From Planctomicrobium sp. (lineage in GTDB: Bacteria > Planctomycetota > Planctomycetia > Planctomycetales > Planctomycetaceae): DNA of 6,075 nt. Of the stretch, positions 1 to 6,011 are shown in pieces. Each line of letters opens with the position of its first letter. The stretch's first letter is position 1. The stretch covers positions 1 to 6,075 of the forward strand of contig JABJMI010000008.1 in the NCBI GenBank assembly GCA_018659505.1. The letters run 5' to 3'. The position numbers and the translations under genes are program-made. A model generated the notes under the pieces. The model was not told the origin of the DNA, ran no database searches, and saw only the letters and a program-made list of their open reading frames with translations.

Positions 1-473
1 AGCCCGGCATCGAACCATTCTTGCGTCTGTGCTGGTTCAAGAATCGGCGGAGCACCTTCCATACTCAAGATGTACCCAATCGCAGGAGCATCGCCATTCG
101 GACTCGCCAAATAGTCCGTCCAAAGTTGCGTATGCTTGCTGAGTGCTTGTGCGGTCGGCAAACTCTTCAGAACACCTTTCTTTTCCAGCGAACGATAATA
201 AGCGAGTTGCCCATGCGCCGCTGCGTATGTTGATTCACGTCCTTGATAGAAAGTTAAAGGAGCATGTTTGCGATGAAGCCGAGGCAGTAACGTCGCGATG
301 ACAATTCCGATTCCGCCGCGAATCAATTCAGGAAAAGAAACGGTACAGTCGCCGAGAATGATTCCTTCAAAATTACTTTCGAATTCTCGAATCTCTGCAA
401 CCGGAAGTTCGAGGTTTCTATTCCACTCCACAGCGTTCCACGCCAAGTCTAAGTGGGCATCAAAGATAAGCAT
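1..473 (-). CDS. Peptidase M19 (membrane dipeptidase-type), N-terminal part, runs off the left edge
   Basis: I translated the minus strand by hand from an ATG at 473-471 and got 157 uninterrupted codons up to the window edge. The protein begins MLIFDAHLDLAWNAVEWNRN. His7 and Asp9 form the HxD zinc-binding motif of peptidase M19, and Glu139 in the SMEGAPP segment fits the conserved metal-bridging glutamate. Family members are zinc-dependent dipeptidases related to renal dipeptidase, usually over 300 residues, so less than half is present; the distal zinc histidines lie outside. There is no signal peptide, so a cytoplasmic enzyme is likely despite the family name. The start is supported by the motif falling right at the N-terminus and by a GGAG six bases upstream. 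It lies downstream of ruvB on the same strand across a 268-base hairpin-rich gap, so co-transcription is doubtful. The exact substrate cannot be told from this fragment. Confidence 0.88.
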   Translation of the reverse strand, partial: MLIFDAHLDLAWNAVEWNRNLELPVAEIREFESNFEGIILGDCTVSFPELIRGGIGIVIATLLPRLHRKHAPLTFYQGRESTYAAAHGQLAYYRSLEKKGVLKSLPTAQALSKHTQLWTDYLASPNGDAPAIGYILSMEGAPPILEPAQTQEWFDAG

Positions 474-479
474 CTATAG

Positions 480-483
480 CTCC
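480..483 (-). promoter_or_regulatory. Ribosome binding site of the M19 peptidase gene
   Basis: Read on the minus strand this is GGAG, six bases before the ATG at 473-471. It supports that start codon over any internal one. Confidence 0.55.
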
Positions 484-542
484 AAGGAAATATTCGAAGG
501 ATGTCTCAGTACACGTCCCGCGAATAAGAGATTGATATTTAG

Positions 543-563
543 CCCCCGGTGATCCACCGGGGG
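543..563. repeat. GC-rich perfect hairpin, 9-bp stem, 3-base loop
   Basis: CCCCCGGTG (543-551) pairs perfectly with CACCGGGGG (555-563) around the loop ATC. It lies between ruvB and the M19 gene, 70 bases upstream of the M19 start. Neither strand has a convincing run of T after the stem, so it is not a textbook intrinsic terminator, though it could still slow polymerase, protect a 3' end or sit in the M19 leader. The CCCCCGGTG...CACCGGGGG pattern resembles dispersed intergenic palindromes I recall from planctomycete genomes; that is recollection, not a search result. Confidence 0.7.
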
Positions 564-638
564 GACCGAAACCCGCCCATTTTTCAAGCGGCTTTTCCAA
601 TCCATATTACGTGGGAGTTGTCCTAAGTTTTTTAGTTT

Positions 639-698
639 AACGGCAAGCCGGAGGCGTCGAGTTTTTTTATAACACTGACGCCTTTGGCTAGTTCCGTT
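639..698. repeat. Long imperfect inverted repeat downstream of ruvB
   Basis: AGCCGGAGGCGTC (646-658) pairs with GACGCCTTTGGCT (677-689): 13 pairs, of which two are G-U in the plus-strand RNA. An outer stem AACGG (639-643) with CCGTT (694-698) extends it across a small asymmetric internal loop. The apical loop (659-676) holds seven T in a row. The T run is inside the loop and not after the stem, so this is a dispersed palindromic repeat rather than a standard terminator, although it is the first large structure a ruvB transcript would meet after its stop codon. The bases AGCCGGAGGCGTC look like a repeat core used elsewhere in planctomycete intergenic DNA (recollection). Confidence 0.65.
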
Positions 699-700
699 CT

Positions 701-720
701 ACAAATTCATTTTAATTTGT
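701..720. repeat. Short AT-rich hairpin just after the ruvB stop
   Basis: ACAAATT (701-707) and AATTTGT (714-720) are perfect 7-bp arms with a 6-base loop. It starts 21 bases after the ruvB stop codon on the ruvB strand. All but one pair per arm is A-T, so the stem is weak and no T tract follows it on the minus strand. It may contribute to ruvB transcript ending together with the 639-698 structure. Confidence 0.4.
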
Positions 721-741
721 TAACCCAAGAAGATATGCCGG

Positions 742-1839
742 TCAGAATGAACTTCCAGTGTTAGATGACCCAGGATCAAGTCCCAAGTGTTGGTATCCTT
801 TAGATGTAATAATCCGACCTCTTGGCGTTCGCTGAATGAAGCCGCTCCTCAGTAAGAATGGCTCAATGTCGTCTTCAAGTGTATCTGTTGGAACAGACAT
901 ACTATGCCCGATCGCAGAAAGCCCAGCCGGACCACCCTGAAAGATTTCAATCACTGTTTGAAGGTAACGGCGGTCCTGCCTCTCGAGTCCGTACGAATCA
1001 ATCTCCAACATCTCCATCGCATGCTGGGCAATCTTAGTAGTGATCTGACCCGTGGGATCTTTCAGTGTCGCGAAGTCTCTTGTTCTCAATAAAATATTGT
1101 TCGCTTTACGTGGCGTCCCCTGGCTGCGACGAGCGATCTCCATCGCTGCCTCGTCGCTGACAGATGTCTTCAATTTTTTGGCGTTGCGACGGACTATTTC
1201 AATCACATCATCAGATTCATAATAATCAAGATGTTCGCGGTAGACAAAACGATCTCGCATCGGAGCGGTGAGCATCCCCGCCCGTGTTGTCGCTCCAATA
1301 ATTGTGAATGGCTTCAGCTGCATATTGATTGTTCGCGCGTTGAGGCCGTCGCCCAATGCGATATCAATTCGAAAATCTTCCATCGCTGGATAGAGGAATT
1401 CTTCAACTGCTGGTCGCAAGCGATGAATCTCATCAATGAACAATACCGATCCATGACCGGCATTCGTTAAGTACGGCAGCAAGTCTTTCGGAGCATCCAG
1501 TGCGGGACCGGCTGCGATCTGGAAATCGACTCCGAGTTCCTTGGGAATGACCGTCGCGAGAGTCGTTTTTCCAATCCCCGGAGGCCCATCGAAGAGGATA
1601 TGTCCCAGGGTGTCGTTTCGTTTGCGAGTCGCATCAAGCATGACCCGCACACGTTCAACAACTTTTCGTTGTCCGATCACGTCTTCAAGTTTTTGCGGTC
1701 GCAGGCGTTCATCAATTTCACGACTGTTGGGATCAAAGTCCCCGTTCATCGGTGATTCGCCCGAATGATCTTCTCGCTGACCTTCATCTTCGTCTTCATC
1801 ATCCTCTGAATCATCAGAGAAAATTGTCTCACGCACCAT
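742..1839 (-). CDS. ruvB: RuvB, Holliday junction branch-migration DNA helicase
   Basis: RuvB is the hexameric AAA+ motor that, with RuvA, drives branch migration of Holliday junctions before RuvC cleavage. All diagnostic parts are present: Walker A GPPGIGKT (85-92), Walker B LFIDEIH (133-139), sensor 1 IIGATTRAG (180-188), the arginine-finger segment PMRDRF (193-198), sensor 2 GTPR (241-244), and the C-terminal winged helix ending in the family signature TPRGR (338-342). At 365 residues it is longer than the usual 330-350. The surplus is an N-terminal tail of about 40 residues rich in Asp and Glu (8-20) before the conserved [13 protein letters not shown], plus a short Ser/Gly-rich tail. An AGGAGG seven bases upstream fixes the start at Met1 and includes the acidic tail. 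No ruvA or ruvC is next to it. No LexA-type box of the E. coli or Bacillus form was seen upstream. Confidence 0.97.
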   Translation of the reverse strand: MVRETIFSDDSEDDEDEDEGQREDHSGESPMNGDFDPNSREIDERLRPQKLEDVIGQRKVVERVRVMLDATRKRNDTLGHILFDGPPGIGKTTLATVIPKELGVDFQIAAGPALDAPKDLLPYLTNAGHGSVLFIDEIHRLRPAVEEFLYPAMEDFRIDIALGDGLNARTINMQLKPFTIIGATTRAGMLTAPMRDRFVYREHLDYYESDDVIEIVRRNAKKLKTSVSDEAAMEIARRSQGTPRKANNILLRTRDFATLKDPTGQITTKIAQHAMEMLEIDSYGLERQDRRYLQTVIEIFQGGPAGLSAIGHSMSVPTDTLEDDIEPFLLRSGFIQRTPRGRIITSKGYQHLGLDPGSSNTGSSF

Positions 1840-1846
1840 GTGGATC

Positions 1847-1852
1847 CCTCCT
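1847..1852 (-). promoter_or_regulatory. Strong ribosome binding site of ruvB
   Basis: Read on the minus strand this is AGGAGG, followed by seven bases and then ATG at 1839-1837. It is the best Shine-Dalgarno match in the window and shows that the acidic N-terminal tail is translated, rejecting the internal Met31 as the start. Confidence 0.8.
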
Positions 1853-2093
1853 GCTTTCAGTCATCGCATGCTTGTCAAAGCTGCGTTACAGTAAATTAAC
1901 GAAATGGTGATCGTCCGTCCATGAGTCGACAGTTGGAAATGGCATGACATTTTTTTGTAGAGGTTTTCTGATATTTCAGTTGCCCATAAATATTCGACAT
2001 ATCGAAGCGATCCTTTTAATTCAGCCTTCGCACTGACTATGATTTTGATCTGTAGTCATCTGAATAAACATCGCTTTGATATGAAAGCCACCA
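1853..2093. other. Divergent intergenic region between ruvB and the jelly-roll gene
   Basis: This spacer must hold the promoters for both divergent genes, but I see no -10/-35 pair good enough to place. Two small inverted repeats are visible: TTCGA-CATA-TCGAA (1993-2006) and TGACTA (2034-2039) with TAGTCA (2053-2058) over a 13-base loop. Both lie on the side of the plus-strand gene, about 35-100 bases before its start, and could be operators. No RNA gene or small open frame with a ribosome binding site was found. Confidence 0.4.
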
Positions 2094-2822
2094 ATGATCC
2101 GATTTGATTTCCTCAGCTGCATGATTCTATTTCTTTCGCTGTTTATCAATTTGAATTGCCACGCTGAAGAGAAAGCAAAATTGATATTCGAAGATGATTT
2201 CGAACGCAACGAATCACAGGAAGAGAAAGACGAAATCGGAAACGGCTGGAACTCCAACAGTAAATCGAGAGCGAACGGAAACAAACAAGTCGATCTAAAA
2301 GATGGAGCGATGTACATCAAATTCCATCCATCAGCGGACCATGCCGTTTCAGTAACACATCCTGCCGAGTTCACAAACGGGTCGGTTCAGCTGAAATTCA
2401 TGTTGGAAAATAAAGACGACAATCTGGGTTTGAACTTCGCTGACCTCAAGTTCAAGGAAGTTCACGCCGGACATTTATTTATGGCACGAATCGGCACAAG
2501 CCGTGTTGAACTTCAAGACTTGAAGACCGGCAATATGAACCTGAAAACTCGCGAGCTACGCCTTGCAAAAAAACTACCAAAAGAGAAAGAAGAAGAACTC
2601 AAAGCAAAGAAGAAAACCATTAAGAACAAGCTGGAAGCCGGCAAGTGGCATCACCTGAAAGTGCAAGTTCAGGGAGAAACGATGACTCTCTCCATCAACA
2701 GCAAAGAAGTCGGAGAATTTACATCAGAAGGAATTGCTCACCCGACCAAAAGAATGTTAAGACTCTCCGTCCCAAAAGAAGCAGTCGTCGACGAAATCAA
2801 GATCTACTCGACAGGATCATAA
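2094..2822 (+). CDS. Exported concanavalin A-like (LamG/DUF1080-like) jelly-roll protein
   Basis: This is a 242-residue protein with an N-terminal hydrophobic signal (about 1-24) ending in a CHA|EE cleavage site, so it is probably exported by Sec. The mature part opens with FEDDFER (32-38) and NGW (50-52) and ends with a KWHHLKVQVQG-type strand pair (184-194) followed by VVDEIKIY (231-238). That order of an opening DDF...GW, a late W-H-x-L-x-V strand and a closing DEI-x-I-Y strand is typical of the concanavalin A-like lectin/glucanase fold used by LamG and DUF1080 (3-keto-disaccharide hydrolase) proteins. I see no GH16-type catalytic motif, so a carbohydrate- or surface-binding role is as likely as catalysis. 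A lysine/glutamate-rich stretch (about 153-182) interrupts the fold and looks helical. The ribosome binding site is poor; Met10 is a possible alternative start but would shorten the signal. Function unknown. Confidence 0.8.
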   Translation: MIRFDFLSCMILFLSLFINLNCHAEEKAKLIFEDDFERNESQEEKDEIGNGWNSNSKSRANGNKQVDLKDGAMYIKFHPSADHAVSVTHPAEFTNGSVQLKFMLENKDDNLGLNFADLKFKEVHAGHLFMARIGTSRVELQDLKTGNMNLKTRELRLAKKLPKEKEEELKAKKKTIKNKLEAGKWHHLKVQVQGETMTLSINSKEVGEFTSEGIAHPTKRMLRLSVPKEAVVDEIKIYSTGS

Positions 2823-2849
2823 GTGACGTGAGATCAGTAACTATTAGAT

Positions 2850-2900
2850 TTGAGTGAGCGCAGCGAACCGTGTCTTGTCGTTCGCTGACAAACGGCTCAA
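2850..2900. repeat. Two-level inverted repeat after the jelly-roll gene
   Basis: The inner arms CAGCGAAC (2861-2868) and GTTCGCTG (2880-2887) match perfectly around an 11-base loop. The outer arms TTGAG (2850-2854) and CTCAA (2896-2900) also pair. It begins 27 bases after the stop of the gene ending at 2822. No T run follows, so it reads as an intergenic palindrome that may help end or stabilise the upstream transcript rather than as a classical terminator. Confidence 0.55.
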
Positions 2901-2906
2901 CATGTC

Positions 2907-2962
2907 CCTTCTCCCCACTATTGATATTCATTCTCGCCTGCAACTTGGCTGTGGGGAGAAGG
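2907..2962. repeat. Inverted repeat of the CCTTCTCCCCAC type
   Basis: CCTTCTCCCCAC (2907-2918) and GTGGGGAGAAGG (2951-2962) are perfect 12-bp inverted arms separated by 32 bases. The right arm continues as TTAGGATGAGGGG, giving the GGGGAGAAGGTTAGGATGAG pattern that I recall as a widely dispersed intergenic repeat in many bacteria. It lies directly next to the 2850-2900 palindrome, so the gap before the PhoD-like gene is mostly repeat. Confidence 0.65.
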
Positions 2963-3029
2963 TTAGGATGAGGGGATCAGATTGCCTCTTCGATAAAACA
3001 GCAGGTCAAAAGCCACACAAATAAATCCC

Positions 3030-3045
3030 AGATCACGTATGATCT
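3030..3045. promoter_or_regulatory. Operator-like palindrome upstream of the PhoD-like gene
   Basis: AGATCA and TGATCT are perfect 6-bp arms around CGTA, ending 56 bases before the start codon at 3102. The position and symmetry suit a repressor or activator site or the base of a leader hairpin. No consensus regulator site is recognised; it does not look like a Pho box as known from E. coli. Confidence 0.3.
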
Positions 3046-3101
3046 ACTACACATCAGACTTTCATGTTGGCAAGAATCGCTAAGAACTGAAGATTAAAAA
3101 C

Positions 3102-4520
3102 ATGCTGAAATCCCTAAACATACTGCTCCTGTTTGGCATCCTTTCTCCCTCATTTTTACAGGCAGAAGGTGGACCTTATTTCGCCTCGGGAATCAAGGTC
3201 GGCGAAGTCGATCAGACCTCTGCCATTGTCTGGGCTCGACTGACAAAAAATCCCGCAGCGGACTTTAATCGACTCCCAATTTTCACCGAAGGACTGCAAG
3301 GCAATAAGAAAGATACCGGATTGATGCCGATTGAAGTTGTTCCGGGGATGAAAGGTAAAGCTCGTGTTCACTACTGGGTGAAAGACTCAGATCAACAACT
3401 GAAAGCAGAATGGAATTCAGTTACCAAATCGTCAGATTTCATTCACCAGTTCCACCTGAGAGGACTCAAGCCAGATCGAACATATCAATTTGAAATCGAG
3501 TGTCGCAGCGAAGGTGCTGAAGGAGTTGCAAATTCGATTACTGGACAATTTAAGACAGCTCCAGAACCAAACAGCGATGTCCCAATTCGCTTCATTGTGA
3601 CAACATGCCAAGCAGTGCGCAGCGTGGACTCTGGAGCAGAAGGACATGTCGCTTATCGTCAGATGCTTAATTTCGATCCGCATTTCTTTGTACATACGGG
3701 TGACATCCTCTACTACGACAAAGCCCCCCTCTGCAAAAACGAAGCTCAAGCACGTGCCAAGTGGAACCTAATGTTTTCGTACGGCCATAACAAAAACTTC
3801 CATCGAAATGTCAGTTCATACTTCATGAAGGACGACCACGATACCTTAAAAAACGATTGCTGGCCCGGACAAACTTACGGAGATTTAACATTCGAACAGG
3901 GACTCGCAATCTTCCGAGAACAAGTCCCCATGCAGGAGAAGACTTATCGTACGATACGCTGGGGAAAAGATGTCCAAATCTGGCTGACAGAGAACCGCGA
4001 CTTCCGATCTTCCAATAGAATTGAAGATGGTCCCGAGAAAACAATTCTCGGAGAAGAACAAAAGGATTGGCTAAAAACGACCATTCAAGAATCGGACGCA
4101 ACTTATAAATTCGTCATCACCCCGGGACCGATCGTCGGACCAGATAAAAAAGGAAAAGCCGACAATCACGCCAACAAAGCTTTCTTTAACGAAGGACAAG
4201 AACTGCGTGACTTCCTCAGTCAACAAAAGAATATGTACGTCATCTGCGGCGACCGCCACTGGCAATACTGTTCAAAAGACCCAAAGACCGGTTTGCTAGA
4301 ATTCGGTTGCGGTCCAATCAATGACGAACATAACTACGGAGGCGACCCCGGCAAGGTTCCAGAAATTCATCGCTACTTCAGCGACAAAGGAGGTTTCCTC
4401 GGGATCACAATCAACAACAAGATCGCCAAAGCAGAATGGTTCACAGCGAATCAAGAAGAAACGTCAATTGAGCAAGCCAAAGTTCGACATACCGAAATCC
4501 TCGGCAAAGCCGAAAATTAA
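3102..4520 (+). CDS. Exported PhoD-like alkaline phosphatase / phosphodiesterase
   Basis: The 472-residue protein starts with a clear signal peptide (about 1-21, cleavage after FLQA). A fibronectin-like N-terminal domain follows (about 25-155, with AIVWARL and a closing FKTAPEP), then the PhoD metallophosphoesterase domain. Active-site motifs are in family order: TTCQ (167-170) with the cysteine that binds iron in Bacillus subtilis PhoD, HTGDILYYD (198-206) with the metal aspartate and tyrosine, KDDHD (243-247), NRDFR (298-302) and CGDRHW (382-387). PhoD enzymes release phosphate from mono- and diesters outside the cytoplasm using iron and calcium. All expected ligands appear present, so it should be active. 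The KDDHD motif replaces the common WDDHE. The ribosome binding site is weak. The next gene starts on the same strand within 8-120 bases, which suggests an operon. The substrate in vivo is not known. Confidence 0.92.
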   Translation: MLKSLNILLLFGILSPSFLQAEGGPYFASGIKVGEVDQTSAIVWARLTKNPAADFNRLPIFTEGLQGNKKDTGLMPIEVVPGMKGKARVHYWVKDSDQQLKAEWNSVTKSSDFIHQFHLRGLKPDRTYQFEIECRSEGAEGVANSITGQFKTAPEPNSDVPIRFIVTTCQAVRSVDSGAEGHVAYRQMLNFDPHFFVHTGDILYYDKAPLCKNEAQARAKWNLMFSYGHNKNFHRNVSSYFMKDDHDTLKNDCWPGQTYGDLTFEQGLAIFREQVPMQEKTYRTIRWGKDVQIWLTENRDFRSSNRIEDGPEKTILGEEQKDWLKTTIQESDATYKFVITPGPIVGPDKKGKADNHANKAFFNEGQELRDFLSQQKNMYVICGDRHWQYCSKDPKTGLLEFGCGPINDEHNYGGDPGKVPEIHRYFSDKGGFLGITINNKIAKAEWFTANQEETSIEQAKVRHTEILGKAEN

Positions 4521-4639
4521 CTCAACACATGGAGAAACAGTTTCGTACTCTCTGCGAGTTAGAGTCCGGACACTTTTCCTATTCTCAGCGACGAATTATG
4601 TTTTCGATTCAGCATTCAAGAGTGAGAGTTCTCAGGGAA

Positions 4640-5614
4640 ATGCGAATACACCAATGTGTTCGCATTTTGCTATCGCTTGCTCTACTTGCTTCACTGGGAT
4701 CAAAGACTAGTGTCGCTACAGAGGTCTTCGCCGCAAAGAAACCAAAGGTTCTAAATACCAATCATCTACCTAACGCAATCCAAGTTCATCCAAAAGTGAT
4801 TTCTGGAGGTCTTCCTGGAAATCCCAAAGCCTTCGCGGAACTTGCAATGCTGGGAGTTCAGACCATCATTAGTGTCGATGGACAGAAGCCCGACATAACA
4901 ACAGCTAAGAAATTCGGCATGAACTACGTCCATCTTCCCCATGGTTATAACGGGATTTCTGCGAATCGTGCGCAGGAACTAGCGAAGGCAGTACGTGATT
5001 TGCCAGGACCGATTTACATTCATTGCCATCACGGAAAAAATCGAAGCCCAACAGCAGCCAGTGTCGCCTGCGTAAGTGCTGGCATGATTGATCAAAAAGA
5101 TGCTCTTTCGATCCTAACAACAGCAGGCACAAGCCCACATTACGAAGGTCTCTATGACAGTGCCAAGGCAGCCGCACCTATTGACCCAGCTGATCTTGAT
5201 CAACTGGAAGTCGACTTCAAAGAACAAATGCCGATCGCTCCCCTTGTTGAAAGCATGGTTTCTATTGAAGAGACCTTTGCGAATCTAAAACAATTCCAAA
5301 AGGTCAACTGGAGAATTCTCAAGCAACACCCCGATCTTGAACCCACTCATGAAGCACTCTTGCTAAAAGAACACTTCAGAGAGCTTTCTCGACTCGAAGA
5401 CAAAGAGCATACACCCGATTATCTTCAAATACTCAAGTCCTCAGAGTTCGCTGCCGAGCAATTGGAAGCTGACCTAAGGAAATGGAAATCTTCTGATAGG
5501 AAGCAATCTCCTTCGAATGAATTCATGAACTCAATGCTCTTACTGGAAAAGAATTGCCAAAAATGCCATCAGAAATATCGTGATATTCCACTGAATAATT
5601 CGCTTCAAAAGTGA
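4640..5614 (+). CDS. Exported dual-specificity-type phosphatase fused to a class II cytochrome c-like domain
   Basis: From the ATG at 4640 the product has 324 residues (numbering below). Residues 1-26 form a signal peptide (hydrophobic core 9-19, cleavage after SVA). Residues about 45-180 resemble Cys-based phosphatases of the DSP/DUF442/Siw14 type: SGGLPG (55-60), a TIISVDG strand, and the P-loop HCHHGKNRS (128-136), which is CX5R with nucleophile Cys129 and Arg135. The C-terminal third (about 198-318) is predicted mostly helical and ends in CQKCHQKYR (306-314), a CxxCH covalent heme site followed by Arg as in cytochrome c' / class II cytochromes, whose heme motif is also C-terminal. Met197 and Met206 in the first helix are possible distal ligands. 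Export agrees with c-type heme attachment. The frame is open back to an ATG at 4529 (361 residues), but that start would place 37 non-signal-like residues before the signal. Heme binding and substrate are inferred. Confidence 0.85.
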   Translation: MRIHQCVRILLSLALLASLGSKTSVATEVFAAKKPKVLNTNHLPNAIQVHPKVISGGLPGNPKAFAELAMLGVQTIISVDGQKPDITTAKKFGMNYVHLPHGYNGISANRAQELAKAVRDLPGPIYIHCHHGKNRSPTAASVACVSAGMIDQKDALSILTTAGTSPHYEGLYDSAKAAAPIDPADLDQLEVDFKEQMPIAPLVESMVSIEETFANLKQFQKVNWRILKQHPDLEPTHEALLLKEHFRELSRLEDKEHTPDYLQILKSSEFAAEQLEADLRKWKSSDRKQSPSNEFMNSMLLLEKNCQKCHQKYRDIPLNNSLQK

Positions 5615-5653
5615 GTTCTCTGTTCAGCAACCTTCATGGCTGGTTGTATTAAA

Positions 5654-5681
5654 ACCACGAAATACACAAATGACACGAAAA
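5654..5681. repeat. Left outer arm of the CACGAAA inverted repeat
   Basis: It begins ACCACGAAA and ends ACACGAAAA. Its reverse complement matches 6012-6039 at 23 of 28 positions with no gaps. The unit is a loose tandem of ACACGAAA, a motif I recall as dispersed in planctomycete and other intergenic DNA. Confidence 0.6.
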
Positions 5682-5731
5682 GCATACTGTGGTTGAAACA
5701 TCAAATTTTTGAAATCCTATTCACTGAGCAA

Positions 5732-5872
5732 CGTAGAGTGGGTGAAGTTCGACGATCCACGTGAACGGTGGGTTACGCAATGAATTGTGAATAAAAATCA
5801 ACAGTTCTTCATCGCGAAAAATCAAGAAAGTAACCCACCATTTCACCAACGGATTGCTTCACCCTCCCTACG
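5732..5872. repeat. Inner imperfect inverted repeat, arms of about 45 bases
   Basis: The left arm (5732-5776) starts CGTAGAGTGGGTGAAG and ends GGTGGGTTAC. The reverse complement of the right arm (5830-5872) starts CGTAGGGAGGGTGAAG and ends GGTGGGTTAC, with one small length difference in between. The arms flank a 53-base AT-rich centre. Transcribed, it would fold into a long imperfect hairpin. The GTAGGGTGGGT...ACCCACC pattern resembles a widely dispersed bacterial intergenic repeat (recollection). Confidence 0.65.
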
Positions 5873-5915
5873 ACTGAGTCAAAGATCATCGCTCACTACT
5901 CAACTCTTTTCCTTC

Positions 5916-5935
5916 CTCCGTGTCTCAGTGGTGAA
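5916..5935. repeat. CTCCGTGTCTCAGTGGTGAA intergenic motif
   Basis: This 20-base segment is one or two changes away from the CTCTGTGTCTCTGTGGTGAA-type sequence that I recall as dispersed in many bacterial genomes. It ends in GTGGTGAAT, the same bases that close the outer right arm at 6035-6043, so the two may be related copies. Confidence 0.5.
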
Positions 5936-5989
5936 TTTCTTTTTTATGATAGCCACAAAATTGACCATGGCAAAAAGTTGCTAACGGGG

Positions 5990-6005
5990 CTCACTAAACA
6001 GTGAG
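5990..6005 (+). terminator. Weak intrinsic-terminator-like hairpin
   Basis: CTCACT (5990-5995) pairs with AGTGAG (6000-6005) around AAAC, and a TTCGATTTTT stretch follows on the plus strand. The stem is only 6 bp and the T run begins five bases after it, so this is a low-confidence terminator; it would serve transcripts coming from the phosphatase genes, nearly 400 bases after their last stop. Confidence 0.25.
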
Positions 6006-6011
6006 TTCGAT

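Noticed and set aside
298..552. 84-codon plus-strand open frame at the left
   Set aside because: It lies mostly antisense to the M19 peptidase, whose translation shows clear family motifs, and its 3' end runs into the GC-rich hairpin.
1840..1980. SOS (LexA) box upstream of ruvB
   Set aside because: Neither the CTGT-N8-ACAG form nor the GAAC-N4-GTTC form is present; partial matches near 1881-1892 do not have the right spacing.
2021..2374. 117-codon minus-strand open frame over the start of the jelly-roll gene
   Set aside because: It is antisense to a gene with a signal peptide and a recognisable fold, and it has no family motifs of its own.
3432..3749. 105-codon minus-strand open frame inside the PhoD-like gene
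   Set aside because: It is antisense to the conserved TTCQ and HTGDILYYD active-site region and is best explained as a shadow of that gene.
5628..5646. CAACC/GGTTG hairpin after the last stop codon as a terminator
   Set aside because: The stem has only five pairs, the loop is nine bases and no T run follows.
5787..5984. 65-codon plus-strand open frame in the right-hand intergenic region
   Set aside because: It has no ribosome binding site, overlaps the inner inverted repeat and the CTCCGTGTCTCAGTGG motif, and its translation has no recognisable domain; it is repeat sequence read as protein.
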